From an uncultured Croceitalea sp. (GTDB lineage: Bacteria > Bacteroidota > Bacteroidia > Flavobacteriales > Flavobacteriaceae), in contig CALEYA010000015.1 in the NCBI GenBank assembly GCA_937926215.1, positions 1 to 43,331 of the forward strand: a DNA stretch of 43,331 nt, written 5' to 3'. The notes under the pieces are model-generated. The model was given only the letters and a program-made list of their open reading frames with translations. It made no database searches and was not told where the DNA came from. Shown here one piece after another: positions 20,372 to 29,000 of the stretch (its first letter is position 1; each line of letters starts with the position of its first letter). The translations under genes and the position numbers were made by a program.

Positions 20372-20401
20372 CAAAAATAACAATTACGCAGCGGAAGGCA
20401 A
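20372..20401 (-). promoter_or_regulatory. Promoter of the PPIase-MoxR operon
   Basis: On the minus strand, TTG (20401-20399), exactly 19 nt, then TATTTTTG (20379-20372). This is a full consensus match. The predicted transcript start falls within a few bases of the ATG at 20367. Confidence 0.55.
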
Positions 20402-20541
20402 GCCGATGCCAATTTCATTAACACATTTTTAGTTTGTTCCGCATTATACGAAGATTTAGTTTTTCTTGATTCGGTTCCCAAAACAAAAAACTAGAACTTT
20501 ACAGAAGTACTATATTTAGACCAACAAACTAAATAGTAACC

Positions 20542-20793
20542 ATGGAAAAAGTTTTGGATAAAAAAATTAAACTGATTTGGGATTTTAGGGGACCTACCGC
20601 AGCCAAGACCGCAGAACATTATGAAATACATTTAAAAGAGTATGTACAGCATGAGGAAATGAAATTTGATATTACGGGGCATAGCCACCTCACCGACAAC
20701 CATAGCATCGCTTTTTTAGTAGTAGCCGAGTTTGAAATGGTCCAAGCACGGGATGATTTAAAACCGCATCGTGGGGAAATTTATCAAGAGTAA
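20542..20793 (+). CDS. Small conserved-looking protein of unknown function
   Basis: This 83-residue soluble protein starts MEKVLDKKIKLIWDFRG and ends HRGEIYQE. It has no signal peptide or membrane segment. It is rich in His and acidic residues (HYEIHLKEYVQHEE, ITGHSHLTDNH), so metal binding is imaginable. I recognise no named family. It lies 9 nt before the serine hydrolase gene and is probably co-transcribed with it. Codon use resembles its neighbours. Confidence 0.75.
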   Translation: MEKVLDKKIKLIWDFRGPTAAKTAEHYEIHLKEYVQHEEMKFDITGHSHLTDNHSIAFLVVAEFEMVQARDDLKPHRGEIYQE

Positions 20794-20802
20794 ACCATAA
20801 CA

Positions 20803-21936
20803 ATGAAACGTTTTCCGCTGCTTTTTTTATTTGTCTTCCTTGTTATTACCTCCTGTAAAAAAACTACCGATGGTAATTTACTGGAACAGGCGCTATCTTC
20901 TCAAGACTACCGCATCAAGCGGGTTGTAGATAGCCTTGCGCCTTATGAAGTCCAAATACGATACACACAAATCGACAGAACTAAGGATAGTGTCATTTTC
21001 ACCGACTTTGATTTTCAGGTCAATGAGAACAGCTATTTCTATCCTGCAAGTACCGTTAAGTTTGCTGCGGCCGTTGCGGCACTTGAAAAACTGAACCAAT
21101 TGGATTCCCTGGATAGAAACAGCCGTTTTTTTGTAGAGGGAGATAGTACTAGCACTACCTTTTACAGAACGATCCAAGAGATTTTTGCCATTAGTGATAA
21201 TGCCGCAAATAATAGGTTGGTAGAATTTTTAGGACAGGATGACCTCAATGCCCGAATGCGGGAAAGGGGCGTTTTGCCCATTAGGATTTCCCACCGTTTA
21301 TCCACTACAAATGCCGATGATATTACTACAAAGCCTCTGGTGATCTACACCAATGATTCTACAACCGTAACATCCGCCTCCCTAATCAACAAAGATCATC
21401 AGCAGTTGGCTTTAGAAGGCATTGAAAAGGGTCGAGGTTTTTATGCTGATGATTCCTTGCACAACCTCCCTTTTGATTTTAGTTTGAAGAATTATTTCCC
21501 TATTTCTGCGCAACACGGATTATTAAAACGCATTATTTTTCCAGAAGCATTCCCCATCCAAGCGCGTTTTGACCTCAACAAAGGGCAACGCCAATTCTTA
21601 TTGGATGCCATGCATACTTTGCCCAAGGACAGCGGTTATGACCAAGCCGAGTATTACGACAGCTATGGTAAATTTTTAATCTATGGGGATAGTACGGACC
21701 CCATTCCCGATAACATGGAAATTTACAATAAGGTAGGCTATGCCTATGGTACCTTAACGGATTGCGCCTATATAAAGGACACAAAAAACGCAGTAGAATT
21801 CATGGTCACTGCAACTATTTTGGTAAACAAGGATGGCATTTTTAATGATGATAAGTACGAATACGATTCCGTTGGCATACCCTTTTTGGCACAATTGGGA
21901 CGTGAACTTTACGCTTTAGAACTGCGTCGGAATTAA
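20803..21936 (+). CDS. Class A beta-lactamase-fold serine hydrolase lipoprotein
   Basis: This 377-residue protein has a lipoprotein signal peptide (ITSC, Cys18). The penicillin-binding/beta-lactamase triad is readable: S83-T-V-K86 (SxxK), S131-D-N133 (SDN) and K310-V-G312 in place of KTG. Family members are class A beta-lactamase-like enzymes, but the lipid anchor and the roughly 100 extra residues suggest an envelope peptidase or amidase rather than a resistance enzyme. Substrate unknown. Followed by a strong bidirectional terminator. Confidence 0.85.
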   Translation: MKRFPLLFLFVFLVITSCKKTTDGNLLEQALSSQDYRIKRVVDSLAPYEVQIRYTQIDRTKDSVIFTDFDFQVNENSYFYPASTVKFAAAVAALEKLNQLDSLDRNSRFFVEGDSTSTTFYRTIQEIFAISDNAANNRLVEFLGQDDLNARMRERGVLPIRISHRLSTTNADDITTKPLVIYTNDSTTVTSASLINKDHQQLALEGIEKGRGFYADDSLHNLPFDFSLKNYFPISAQHGLLKRIIFPEAFPIQARFDLNKGQRQFLLDAMHTLPKDSGYDQAEYYDSYGKFLIYGDSTDPIPDNMEIYNKVGYAYGTLTDCAYIKDTKNAVEFMVTATILVNKDGIFNDDKYEYDSVGIPFLAQLGRELYALELRRN

Positions 21937-21968
21937 AAAAAGCATTGCCCTAGGGCAATGCTTTTTAA
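21936..21968. terminator. Bidirectional terminator
   Basis: A perfect palindrome centred on CCTAGG (AGCATTGCCCTAGGGCAATGCT in two 11-nt halves) is flanked by A6 on the left and T5 on the right. It serves the convergent serine hydrolase (+) and fasciclin (-) genes. Confidence 0.9.
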
Positions 21969-21992
21969 CTAACCAACCAAAAAGACAAACAC

Positions 21993-22511
21993 TTAGAGTG
22001 GCATAACCACGTCTTCAATAATATGGATGACACCGTTCGAGGCCATTACATCCGTTTTTGATATTTTACTATGGTTGCCGTTGGCATCCATCAAGTAAAT
22101 ACCACCATCTTTACTTACGGCAGTTAAGATTTCACCGTTTAAGGTAGTAAGTTCCACTTTTCCATTACCACTTTTCAAAGCGGCGGCAACGTCTTTAGCT
22201 TCAAGCTTACCCGCTACTACATGATAGGTTAAGATTCCAGATAACTGATCCTTGTTTTCAGGCTGTAACAAGGCTCCCAATGTTGCTTCATCAATTTTAT
22301 CAAAACCAGAATTCACTGGGGCAAAGACCGTAAATGGTCCTTCACCTTTTAAGGCATCGACCAAATCGGCAGCTTTAAGTGCCGTGACCAAAGTGGAGAA
22401 ATCATCCACCGATACGGCTACATCCACGATATCCTGTGATTTTTGTGCATGTGCGTTCTGGGTAAAAAATAATAGGGTAAGGGTTGCAAGGATAAAAATT
22501 GCTTTTTTCAT
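21993..22511 (-). CDS. Secreted fasciclin (FAS1) domain protein
   Basis: This 172-residue protein has a Sec signal peptide (FILATLTLLFFTQNAHAQ) and a single FAS1 domain. The H1 box reads GPFTVFAPVNSGFDKI and the H2 region reads LTYHVVAGKL, ending in the typical GVIHIIEDVVMP. FAS1 domains mediate adhesion and protein contacts at the cell surface. Divergent from a SigK-like sigma gene across 117 nt, so probably under its control. Confidence 0.94.
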   Translation of the reverse strand: MKKAIFILATLTLLFFTQNAHAQKSQDIVDVAVSVDDFSTLVTALKAADLVDALKGEGPFTVFAPVNSGFDKIDEATLGALLQPENKDQLSGILTYHVVAGKLEAKDVAAALKSGNGKVELTTLNGEILTAVSKDGGIYLMDANGNHSKISKTDVMASNGVIHIIEDVVMPL

Positions 22512-22628
22512 TTTCGTTATTTTAATTGTTTAAAAGAATGTTTTTCTGCGCGCATTCTATTTCTATTTACACAAGCATTAGGGCTTTGGATGAACCACGT
22601 TTGATTTTATTATATCTTTAACATAGCT

Positions 22629-23189
22629 ATGCCCCATAACAACGAAGACATAAGTACCATTCAACGCATCCGGCAAAAGGACAAAAAGGCCCTGCAATTG
22701 TTATATGACAAATATGCCCCGGCACTTTATGGGGTTATCATAAGAATGTGCGGCAATAAAGAACAGGCCGAGGATTTGTTACAGGAGACCTTTGTTAAGA
22801 TCTGGCAGAAAATAGAAGCCTACGACCCTAACAAAGGAAAATTTTATACTTGGGCTTATCGCATTGCCAAAAACCTGACCCTTAATACAATAAGAAAAAA
22901 AGAAATCCTCATCCAAAACGAGGATTTAAGTGTATATAAGGAAAAAGAAGATACAGAACCCCAACTGGATGTTGCAGCTTTGAACGGTGCTGTCAGCAAA
23001 CTGGAACCACACCACCAAGAAGCCATTTCACTGGTATATTTTAAAGGCTATACCCATAGGGAAGCCAATGAACAAATGGGCGTGCCCCTAGGTACTTTTA
23101 AATCGTACATACGACAAGCGTTACAATTATTGCGTGAAAGTTATACCAAGGATTTTATACTGATAGGGATACTGATAAACTTGTTTTGA
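22629..23189 (+). CDS. ECF sigma factor, SigK-like
   Basis: This 186-residue protein has sigma region 2 at about 25-90 (YDKYAPALYGVIIRMCG, EDLLQETFVKIWQKI, FYTWAYRIAKN) and region 4 at about 120-175 (LEPHHQEAISLVYFKGYTHRE, VPLGTFKSYIRQAL). It groups by eye with SigK-type ECF factors, whose partner is an RskA-type anti-sigma, and that partner follows 2 nt downstream. Promoter unclear: only a partial TATCTTTA box is seen. Confidence 0.92.
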   Translation: MPHNNEDISTIQRIRQKDKKALQLLYDKYAPALYGVIIRMCGNKEQAEDLLQETFVKIWQKIEAYDPNKGKFYTWAYRIAKNLTLNTIRKKEILIQNEDLSVYKEKEDTEPQLDVAALNGAVSKLEPHHQEAISLVYFKGYTHREANEQMGVPLGTFKSYIRQALQLLRESYTKDFILIGILINLF

Positions 23190-23191
23190 GG

Positions 23192-23944
23192 ATGGATAGG
23201 AAGAAACTATTGGAAGAAGGATTTTTAGAAAAATACCTGTTGGATGAATTAACCGACAAGGAACGGCAGTATGTTGCCGAAGCTTTGGCCTCGGACCCAG
23301 GGTTACGCAAAAGTTATGATGAACTTGAAGCGGATTTTGAACGAATGGCTTTTGAAAATGCCATTACCCCCTCACCACAGGTAAAAGAACGCCTTTTTAG
23401 CAGTTTGGAAAGCACGCAAACCAGGACCATATCTCGTACATGGTTATGGGCAGCAGCAAGTTTAGCGGCCCTATTTCTATTGAGTTCTTTTTGGATGTAC
23501 AGGCAATGGAAGGTTTCTGAACGTGGTTTTGAACAGTTACAAGAACAAACTACGGTATTACAGGATCGCTTGAATGCCTTGGAGGAAAACTATCTATTAA
23601 CCAACCAACGCCTAAAAACGATTAACGGTCCCCAGACCATTCCCCTAATTTTACATGGTAATGATTTGGTGCCCAATGCCAGGGCCGTTGCCTACGTAAA
23701 CCATGATAATAAAATGGTGGTAGTAAACGCACAGGGGCTACCCCAATTACCGGAAGACAAAACCTATCAAATGTGGAGCGATGTAGAAGGGGAAATGATC
23801 AATATGGGATTGCTTAAAACCGATGAAGAATTGATTACCCTAACCTATATCGAGCAGGCAGAATCCCTAAACATAACCATCGAACCCGCTGGGGGCAATG
23901 ACCATCCCACCGTGGAAAAATTGATTGCTTATGTGACTTTATAG
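23192..23944 (+). CDS. RskA-like anti-sigma factor
   Basis: I chose the ATG at 23192 (MDRKKLLEEG, 250 residues); a TTG at 23186 is also open. A cytosolic anti-sigma domain (about 10-55: LEKYLLDELTDKERQYV) leads to one membrane helix (WLWAAASLAALFLLSSFWMY, near residues 88-107), a periplasmic coiled coil (LQEQTTVLQDRLNALEENY) and an RskA C-terminal domain (YQMWSDVEGEMINMGLL, then ITIEPAGG). It would hold the preceding sigma factor until regulated proteolysis releases it. Confidence 0.92.
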   Translation: MDRKKLLEEGFLEKYLLDELTDKERQYVAEALASDPGLRKSYDELEADFERMAFENAITPSPQVKERLFSSLESTQTRTISRTWLWAAASLAALFLLSSFWMYRQWKVSERGFEQLQEQTTVLQDRLNALEENYLLTNQRLKTINGPQTIPLILHGNDLVPNARAVAYVNHDNKMVVVNAQGLPQLPEDKTYQMWSDVEGEMINMGLLKTDEELITLTYIEQAESLNITIEPAGGNDHPTVEKLIAYVTL

Positions 23945-23989
23945 GCCAAACTGTTTCTTAATCAACATACTAACTAATACCAAAAGATC

Positions 23990-24679
23990 ATGAAAAAAGT
24001 TATCGCAGAATTTATTGGAACCCTTTGGCTTGTCCTGGGTGGTTGTGGAAGCGCCGTTATTGCAGCCGCTTATCCAGAACTGGGCATTGGCTTTGTGGGA
24101 GTAGCCCTAGCCTTTGGTTTAACCGTAGTCACCATGGCCTATGCTATTGGCCATATTTCTGGATGCCATCTAAATCCAGCCGTTTCCATAGGTTTGGCCA
24201 TTGCGGGAAGGTTCGACAAAAAAGAACTGTTCCCCTACATTATAGCCCAACTGCTTGGAGCCATCGCAGGAGCGGCTTTGCTCTACCTTATCGTATCGGG
24301 AAAACCGGGCTTTGAAATTGGTGGCTTTGCGGCCAATGGATTTGGAGAACACTCTCCGGATGGATACAGCATGTTGTCAGCCTTTATCGCAGAACTTGTG
24401 CTTACCTTCATCTTTTTGTTCATTATCCTAGGGGCAACACACTCCAAAGCACCTAAAGGAATGGCCGGTCTCGCTATTGGTCTTGGATTGACACTTATTC
24501 ATCTTGTAAGTATTCCGGTAACCAATACTTCCGTAAATCCAGCAAGAAGTACCAGCCAAGCCTTATTTGCAGAGGGTTCTTGGGCAATGCCCCAACTATG
24601 GTTGTTCTGGGCAGCTCCTATCTTAGGCGCTATTTTGGCAGGGTTCGTTTACAGTACGTTATCCCCAGAAGAAAAGTAA
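23990..24679 (+). CDS. aqpZ: Aquaporin Z
   Basis: This 229-residue six-helix channel has both NPA boxes (GCHLNPAVS and SVNPARS). The aromatic/Arg filter type, with Arg after the second NPA, together with [16 protein letters not shown], matches water-selective AqpZ rather than glycerol facilitators. It lies 45 nt after rskA in the same direction, so it could belong to the SigK-like regulon and link it to osmotic or envelope stress. Confidence 0.95.
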   Translation: MKKVIAEFIGTLWLVLGGCGSAVIAAAYPELGIGFVGVALAFGLTVVTMAYAIGHISGCHLNPAVSIGLAIAGRFDKKELFPYIIAQLLGAIAGAALLYLIVSGKPGFEIGGFAANGFGEHSPDGYSMLSAFIAELVLTFIFLFIILGATHSKAPKGMAGLAIGLGLTLIHLVSIPVTNTSVNPARSTSQALFAEGSWAMPQLWLFWAAPILGAILAGFVYSTLSPEEK

Positions 24680-24691
24680 TAGTATCCTTTT

Positions 24692-24728
24692 AAAAAAATC
24701 GAGGGCAATTCTTTTTTAGGATTGCCCT
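24692..24728 (-). terminator. Terminator of rimO
   Basis: AGGGCAAT (24702-24709) pairs with ATTGCCCT (24721-24728). On the minus strand it is followed by ATTTTTTTA. It may also slow aqpZ transcription from the other side. Confidence 0.75.
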
Positions 24729-24734
24729 TTCCAT

Positions 24735-26036
24735 TTATACGGGTTCTCCGTATAAATCAAAATCAGAAGCTTCGTTAATTTTTATTTGTGTGAAGTCCCC
24801 TATTTTCACATAGTGCTTTGCAGCGTCTATTAGCACTTCGTTATCCACATCGGGAGAATCAAATTCGGTACGTCCCACAAAGTGATTTCCCTCTTTACGG
24901 TCAATGATGCATTTGAACGTCTTCCCAATTTTTTCTTGATTCAATTCCCATGATATTTGGGACTGTACCTCCATAATCTCGTTGGCACGTTGCTGCTTTA
25001 TGTCTTCTGGAACATCATCGGTAAGCGAATACGCATGGGTATTCTCTTCATGGCTATAGGTAAAGCAACCCAAACGTTCAAAACGCATATCACAAACCCA
25101 GTCCTTCAACGTCTGGAAATCTTCTTCCGTTTCCCCAGGATACCCTACGATCAATGTAGTTCTTATGGCCATTTCCGGTACTGCCGCCCTAAAATCCTGT
25201 AGTAATTTGGTCGTCTTGGCTTTGGTGGTTCCCCTGCGCATGCTTTTTAAAATAGGGTCCGCAATATGTTGTAATGGAATATCAATATAATTACAGATTT
25301 TAGGTTCCCTTTTCATCACCTCCAGCACATCCATGGGAAAACCTGTAGGAAAAGCGTAATGTAAACGAATCCACGCTATACCCTCTACGGCAACCAAAGC
25401 TTCCAGTAATTGTGCCAAGTTCCGTTTCTTGTAAAGGTCCAAGCCATAATACGTAAGGTCCTGTGCAATCAATATCAGTTCCTTAACACCGTTTGCCGCC
25501 AGTTTTTCCGCTTCGGTAACCAAATCTTCAATGGGCTTGCTTTTGTGTTTTCCGCGCATTATGGGAATCGCACAAAATGAACAGGGCCTATCACAACCTT
25601 CGGCAATTTTTAAGTACGCATAGTTTTTTGGTGTGGTAGTCAACCGTTCCCCTATAAGCTCATGCTTGTAGTCTGCCCCCAAGGCCTTTAAAAGTTGGGG
25701 AAGGTCGCTGGTTCCAAAATAAGCATCCACATTGGGAATCTCTTTTTGCAAATCCGGCTTGTAACGCTCACTCAAACAACCCGTAACAAAAACCTTATCC
25801 ACGGTCCCCGCCTCCTTCTTTTCTACATACTCCAAAATAGTGTTCACACTCTCTTCTTTGGCGTTTGCTATAAATCCGCAGGTATTTATCACCACAACAT
25901 TACCCTCTTCCTCATGGGCCACCTCCTTGTTGTTGGCCCGTAGTTGCCCCATCAACACTTCAGAGTCATAGACATTCTTACTACAACCTAAGGTTACTAC
26001 GTTGATTTTGTTCTTTTTAAGGGATTTTGTACGCAT
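24735..26036 (-). CDS. rimO: Ribosomal protein S12 methylthiotransferase
   Basis: This 433-residue radical-SAM enzyme adds a methylthio group to an Asp of ribosomal protein S12. The N-terminal UPF0004 domain carries the auxiliary-cluster Cys18, Cys53 and Cys87. The radical-SAM cluster C148-x3-C152-x2-C155 (GCDRPCSFC) follows, and a TRAM domain ends the protein. The opening VVTLGCSKNVYDSE distinguishes RimO from MiaB. Complete and standard length. A -7 box TATTTTTG (26061-26054) lies 18 nt upstream. Confidence 0.96.
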   Translation of the reverse strand: MRTKSLKKNKINVVTLGCSKNVYDSEVLMGQLRANNKEVAHEEEGNVVVINTCGFIANAKEESVNTILEYVEKKEAGTVDKVFVTGCLSERYKPDLQKEIPNVDAYFGTSDLPQLLKALGADYKHELIGERLTTTPKNYAYLKIAEGCDRPCSFCAIPIMRGKHKSKPIEDLVTEAEKLAANGVKELILIAQDLTYYGLDLYKKRNLAQLLEALVAVEGIAWIRLHYAFPTGFPMDVLEVMKREPKICNYIDIPLQHIADPILKSMRRGTTKAKTTKLLQDFRAAVPEMAIRTTLIVGYPGETEEDFQTLKDWVCDMRFERLGCFTYSHEENTHAYSLTDDVPEDIKQQRANEIMEVQSQISWELNQEKIGKTFKCIIDRKEGNHFVGRTEFDSPDVDNEVLIDAAKHYVKIGDFTQIKINEASDFDLYGEPV

Positions 26037-26091
26037 AGCTTTTTTATGGACCGCAAAAATACAACAAGCCCTGCAATTGGTCGATTTTATT

Positions 26092-26112
26092 GCATAATTG
26101 TTCCAATTATGC
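26092..26112. promoter_or_regulatory. Perfect 9-bp palindrome between divergent genes
   Basis: GCATAATTG (26092-26100), TTC, CAATTATGC (26104-26112). It sits in the 123-nt gap between rimO (-) and the serine hydrolase gene (+). There is no T-run, so an operator is likelier than a terminator. Confidence 0.4.
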
Positions 26113-26159
26113 GTTAAACCTTTACCCCCAATCCCTAGTCTTAACCTAAAACTAATGCC

Positions 26160-27251
26160 ATGAAAATACGATGCATACCGCTGCTGTTACTTCTAATCTT
26201 CATCACGGCCTGTAGCTCTGGGAACGATATCGAAGAAACGATTCCGGATGAAGTAACGGCCACCCCTCTTTATTTTCCCCCTAGCCAATCCCCAGAATGG
26301 GAAACACTCTCAGCAAATGAATTGGGCTGGAACACGGCCAACGAGAGTAGCCTCCAAAGTTTTCTGGAAGAAAACGGCACCAAGGCTTTCATTATTCTTA
26401 AGGACGGAAAAATAGTTGCGGAATGGTATTTTGATGACCACACCCAAAATACAAGCTGGTATTGGGCTTCGGCGGGAAAAACCCTGACCTCCTTTACGGT
26501 CGGAATTGCGCAAGAACAGGGTTTTTTAAACCTAGAGGACAAAACTTCAGCGTATTTGGGTACGGGATGGACCGCTACGGAAGCGGAACAGGAAGACCTG
26601 ATTACCATACGCCATCAACTGACCATGACCTCTGGTTTGGATGACGGCCAAGGGGACTGCAAAACTCCGGATTGCCTTACGTATCTAGCCGATGCAGGCA
26701 CGCGGTGGGCCTACCATAATGGGCCGTACACCCTATTGGATGAGGTGGTTGCCAATGCCACGGAGACGGAATGGACGGCTTATTTTAATGAAAACCTTAG
26801 GGATAAAATTGGGATGGACGGATTTTGGTTTTCTAGAAACGACGTAAACAACGTCTACTTTAGTACCGCCCGCAGTATGGCACGTTTTGGGCTTTTGAAC
26901 CTGAACGATGGTATTTGGAACGGCGAAACCATTCTTGGGGATACCGACTACCTCGACCAAATGGCTAACAGCTCCCAAAACCTTAACCGTTCTTACGGGT
27001 ATTTATGGTGGTTGAATGGAAAAGAAAGCTACCGCTTACCACAAACACAACTACAATTTAACGGTCCTTTGGTTCCCAATGCCCCAAGGGATATGTATTC
27101 TGGATTGGGACGGGACGACCAAAAACTATATATCGTTCCCAGTGAAAATTTGGTAATCGTCCGGATGGGCGAAAGTGCGGAAGAATCCCTATTGGCCCTA
27201 TCCAGTTTTGATAATGCCCTTTGGGAGCGTTTGAATGCTTTTATGGACTAG
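26160..27251 (+). CDS. Beta-lactamase-family (class C-like) serine hydrolase lipoprotein
   Basis: This 363-residue protein has lipobox ITAC (Cys18). The catalytic S104-A-G-K107 (WYWASAGKT, SxxK) and Y185-H-N187 (YxN) match the AmpC/DD-peptidase/esterase EstB family. Also typical are LTMTSGLDDG and YGYLWWLNG. An internal pair of cysteines (DCKTPDC) may form a disulfide. Substrate unknown; such proteins are often esterases or D-peptidases of the envelope. Its stop overlaps the convergent amidase stop by 4 nt. Confidence 0.88.
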   Translation: MKIRCIPLLLLLIFITACSSGNDIEETIPDEVTATPLYFPPSQSPEWETLSANELGWNTANESSLQSFLEENGTKAFIILKDGKIVAEWYFDDHTQNTSWYWASAGKTLTSFTVGIAQEQGFLNLEDKTSAYLGTGWTATEAEQEDLITIRHQLTMTSGLDDGQGDCKTPDCLTYLADAGTRWAYHNGPYTLLDEVVANATETEWTAYFNENLRDKIGMDGFWFSRNDVNNVYFSTARSMARFGLLNLNDGIWNGETILGDTDYLDQMANSSQNLNRSYGYLWWLNGKESYRLPQTQLQFNGPLVPNAPRDMYSGLGRDDQKLYIVPSENLVIVRMGESAEESLLALSSFDNALWERLNAFMD

Positions 27252-28936
27252 TCTTTATACCCTTCCGGTATCTTACGAACCTTGGTCAAGTCTTCAAAAA
27301 CTTTTCCAATTTGCAAAAGTTTAGCCTCGGTAAACTGCTTTCCAATAAAAGTCAGGCTAATTGGCTCACCAGAAGTTTTATAGCCCATAGGAACGGTTAG
27401 GGCAGGATATTTGGCTACAGCGGCAAAACCCGCATGATAGTTATTTATGGACAGTATCGCATCCAAACCATGGGCATCTAGGGCAGTATTGAAAAAGGTT
27501 CGCCCGTTGTTCTCCAAGGTCTGCTTAATCTCCAACAATCCTTCGGCACTGGTGGAATCCTTTAAAATGCCTTCAAAAAGTGCTTGTCCGTAGGGAATAC
27601 GAAGCAAGGAATCCTGATTGTTGAACACAACGGCATCTGCAATGGACGCAATTTTAACGGCTTCCTTATCCTTTACTTGGGTCTCGATATACTTGGGCAA
27701 ATCATTGCGCATATCAATGTTTAGGATGGACAGAAAACCGTCCATGGCCACTTCTGGGGGTGTAAATGAAACAATCTTCGCACCAGCGGCCTTTAATTTT
27801 TCTATGGTAGCCGCATAAATGGAATCGCTTTCCATCAAGCTTTTAATGGCACCCAACTTTAAATTTTGCGCTGTCAGCGGGGAACCGCTAGCGGAAAGCA
27901 AGGTTTCTTCTTTTGGTGCTACCGATGCTTCATCTTGCCGGTCCTCCCCCAACATTGCGGATAAAAGGATGGCATTGTCCTCCACATTCTTGGTCATGGG
28001 TCCCGGGGTATCCAAAGTACTGGAAATAGGAACGATACCGGTCCTGCTTAAAAGGCCGATAGTAGGTTTTAAACCGACTACGGAATTTTGGCTTGAAGGT
28101 GACAAGATAGACCCCGACGTTTCCGTACCTACGGCGGCCACGGCATAGTTAGCGGCTATCGAAGTGCCACTGCCCGCACTGGAACCACCGGTCTCAAAAA
28201 CACGACGGCCATAAGGGTTTAAAGTCTGTCCCCCAACGGCGCTATACCCTAACGGACATCCGCTACATAAAAAATATGCCCATTCACTAAGGTTTACTTT
28301 TCCTAAAATTAAAGCCCCACGTTCTTTTAAACGCTCTACGATAAAAGCATCATCGGTTTGGTTGCTTTGTAGCGCGATCGCCCCAGCCGTCGTGGGCATT
28401 TCTGCCGTTCCAATGTTATCCTTCAGTAAAATGGGCATCCCGTAAATTGGATGGTTTTCTTCGGAATAGGAACGCTTTTTGGCTTCTTCCAGCACCTTTT
28501 GGTTAAGGGCTAGTACCGTATGCAACGAAGTTTCGTTATCCAGCTCATAGGTATAGATCCGTTTTAAGTAGAACAAGGTCAATTCCTCATAGGTAAACGT
28601 ACCTTCTTTAATCTCTTCTTGAATAGCGGTAATGGGCCGTTCTAAAATCAAAGGCCTTAAAACTTGGTATCTTTCTTCCGAAAACTCCGAAACGGCATTG
28701 TATAACGGCCTAAAAACTTCATTCTTGTCCAAGACCTTGGATTGAATAAGTTTGAACTGCATCCGCTCTTTTTCATGGGTTGCGTTGGACGCCACTTCCA
28801 AGGAATCATTATAAGGAGTCCAAACCAACACATTTTCGATTTTAACCGTATTCTTTTCTTGTTTACAAGCAGTTAGACAGACCGCTACCAAAAACAACAT
28901 ATAAACTTTAGTGGCTGAAGGAAAGAAATATTTCAT
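27248..28936 (-). CDS. Amidase-signature lipoprotein
   Basis: This 562-residue protein has lipobox LTAC (Cys24). The Ser-cisSer-Lys triad of the amidase signature is readable: K172 (PILLKDNIG), the GGSSAGSG serines at 252-253, and nucleophile S276 (GTETSGSI). About 100 extra N-terminal residues precede the catalytic domain. It hydrolyses an amide bond in the periplasm or at the surface; the substrate cannot be told from sequence. Not GatA: lipidated, with no GatB/C nearby. Confidence 0.9.
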   Translation of the reverse strand: MKYFFPSATKVYMLFLVAVCLTACKQEKNTVKIENVLVWTPYNDSLEVASNATHEKERMQFKLIQSKVLDKNEVFRPLYNAVSEFSEERYQVLRPLILERPITAIQEEIKEGTFTYEELTLFYLKRIYTYELDNETSLHTVLALNQKVLEEAKKRSYSEENHPIYGMPILLKDNIGTAEMPTTAGAIALQSNQTDDAFIVERLKERGALILGKVNLSEWAYFLCSGCPLGYSAVGGQTLNPYGRRVFETGGSSAGSGTSIAANYAVAAVGTETSGSILSPSSQNSVVGLKPTIGLLSRTGIVPISSTLDTPGPMTKNVEDNAILLSAMLGEDRQDEASVAPKEETLLSASGSPLTAQNLKLGAIKSLMESDSIYAATIEKLKAAGAKIVSFTPPEVAMDGFLSILNIDMRNDLPKYIETQVKDKEAVKIASIADAVVFNNQDSLLRIPYGQALFEGILKDSTSAEGLLEIKQTLENNGRTFFNTALDAHGLDAILSINNYHAGFAAVAKYPALTVPMGYKTSGEPISLTFIGKQFTEAKLLQIGKVFEDLTKVRKIPEGYKD

Positions 28937-29000
28937 TAAATTATTTTTTATTCGATGGAACTAAAGATAAGGTTTCTTGTTGTTTCAGTAAACAGCAAGT

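Noticed and set aside
27248-28936. Amidase as GatA of the Glu-tRNA amidotransferase
   Set aside because: It has a lipoprotein signal peptide and a roughly 100-residue N-terminal extension, and no gatB or gatC is nearby.
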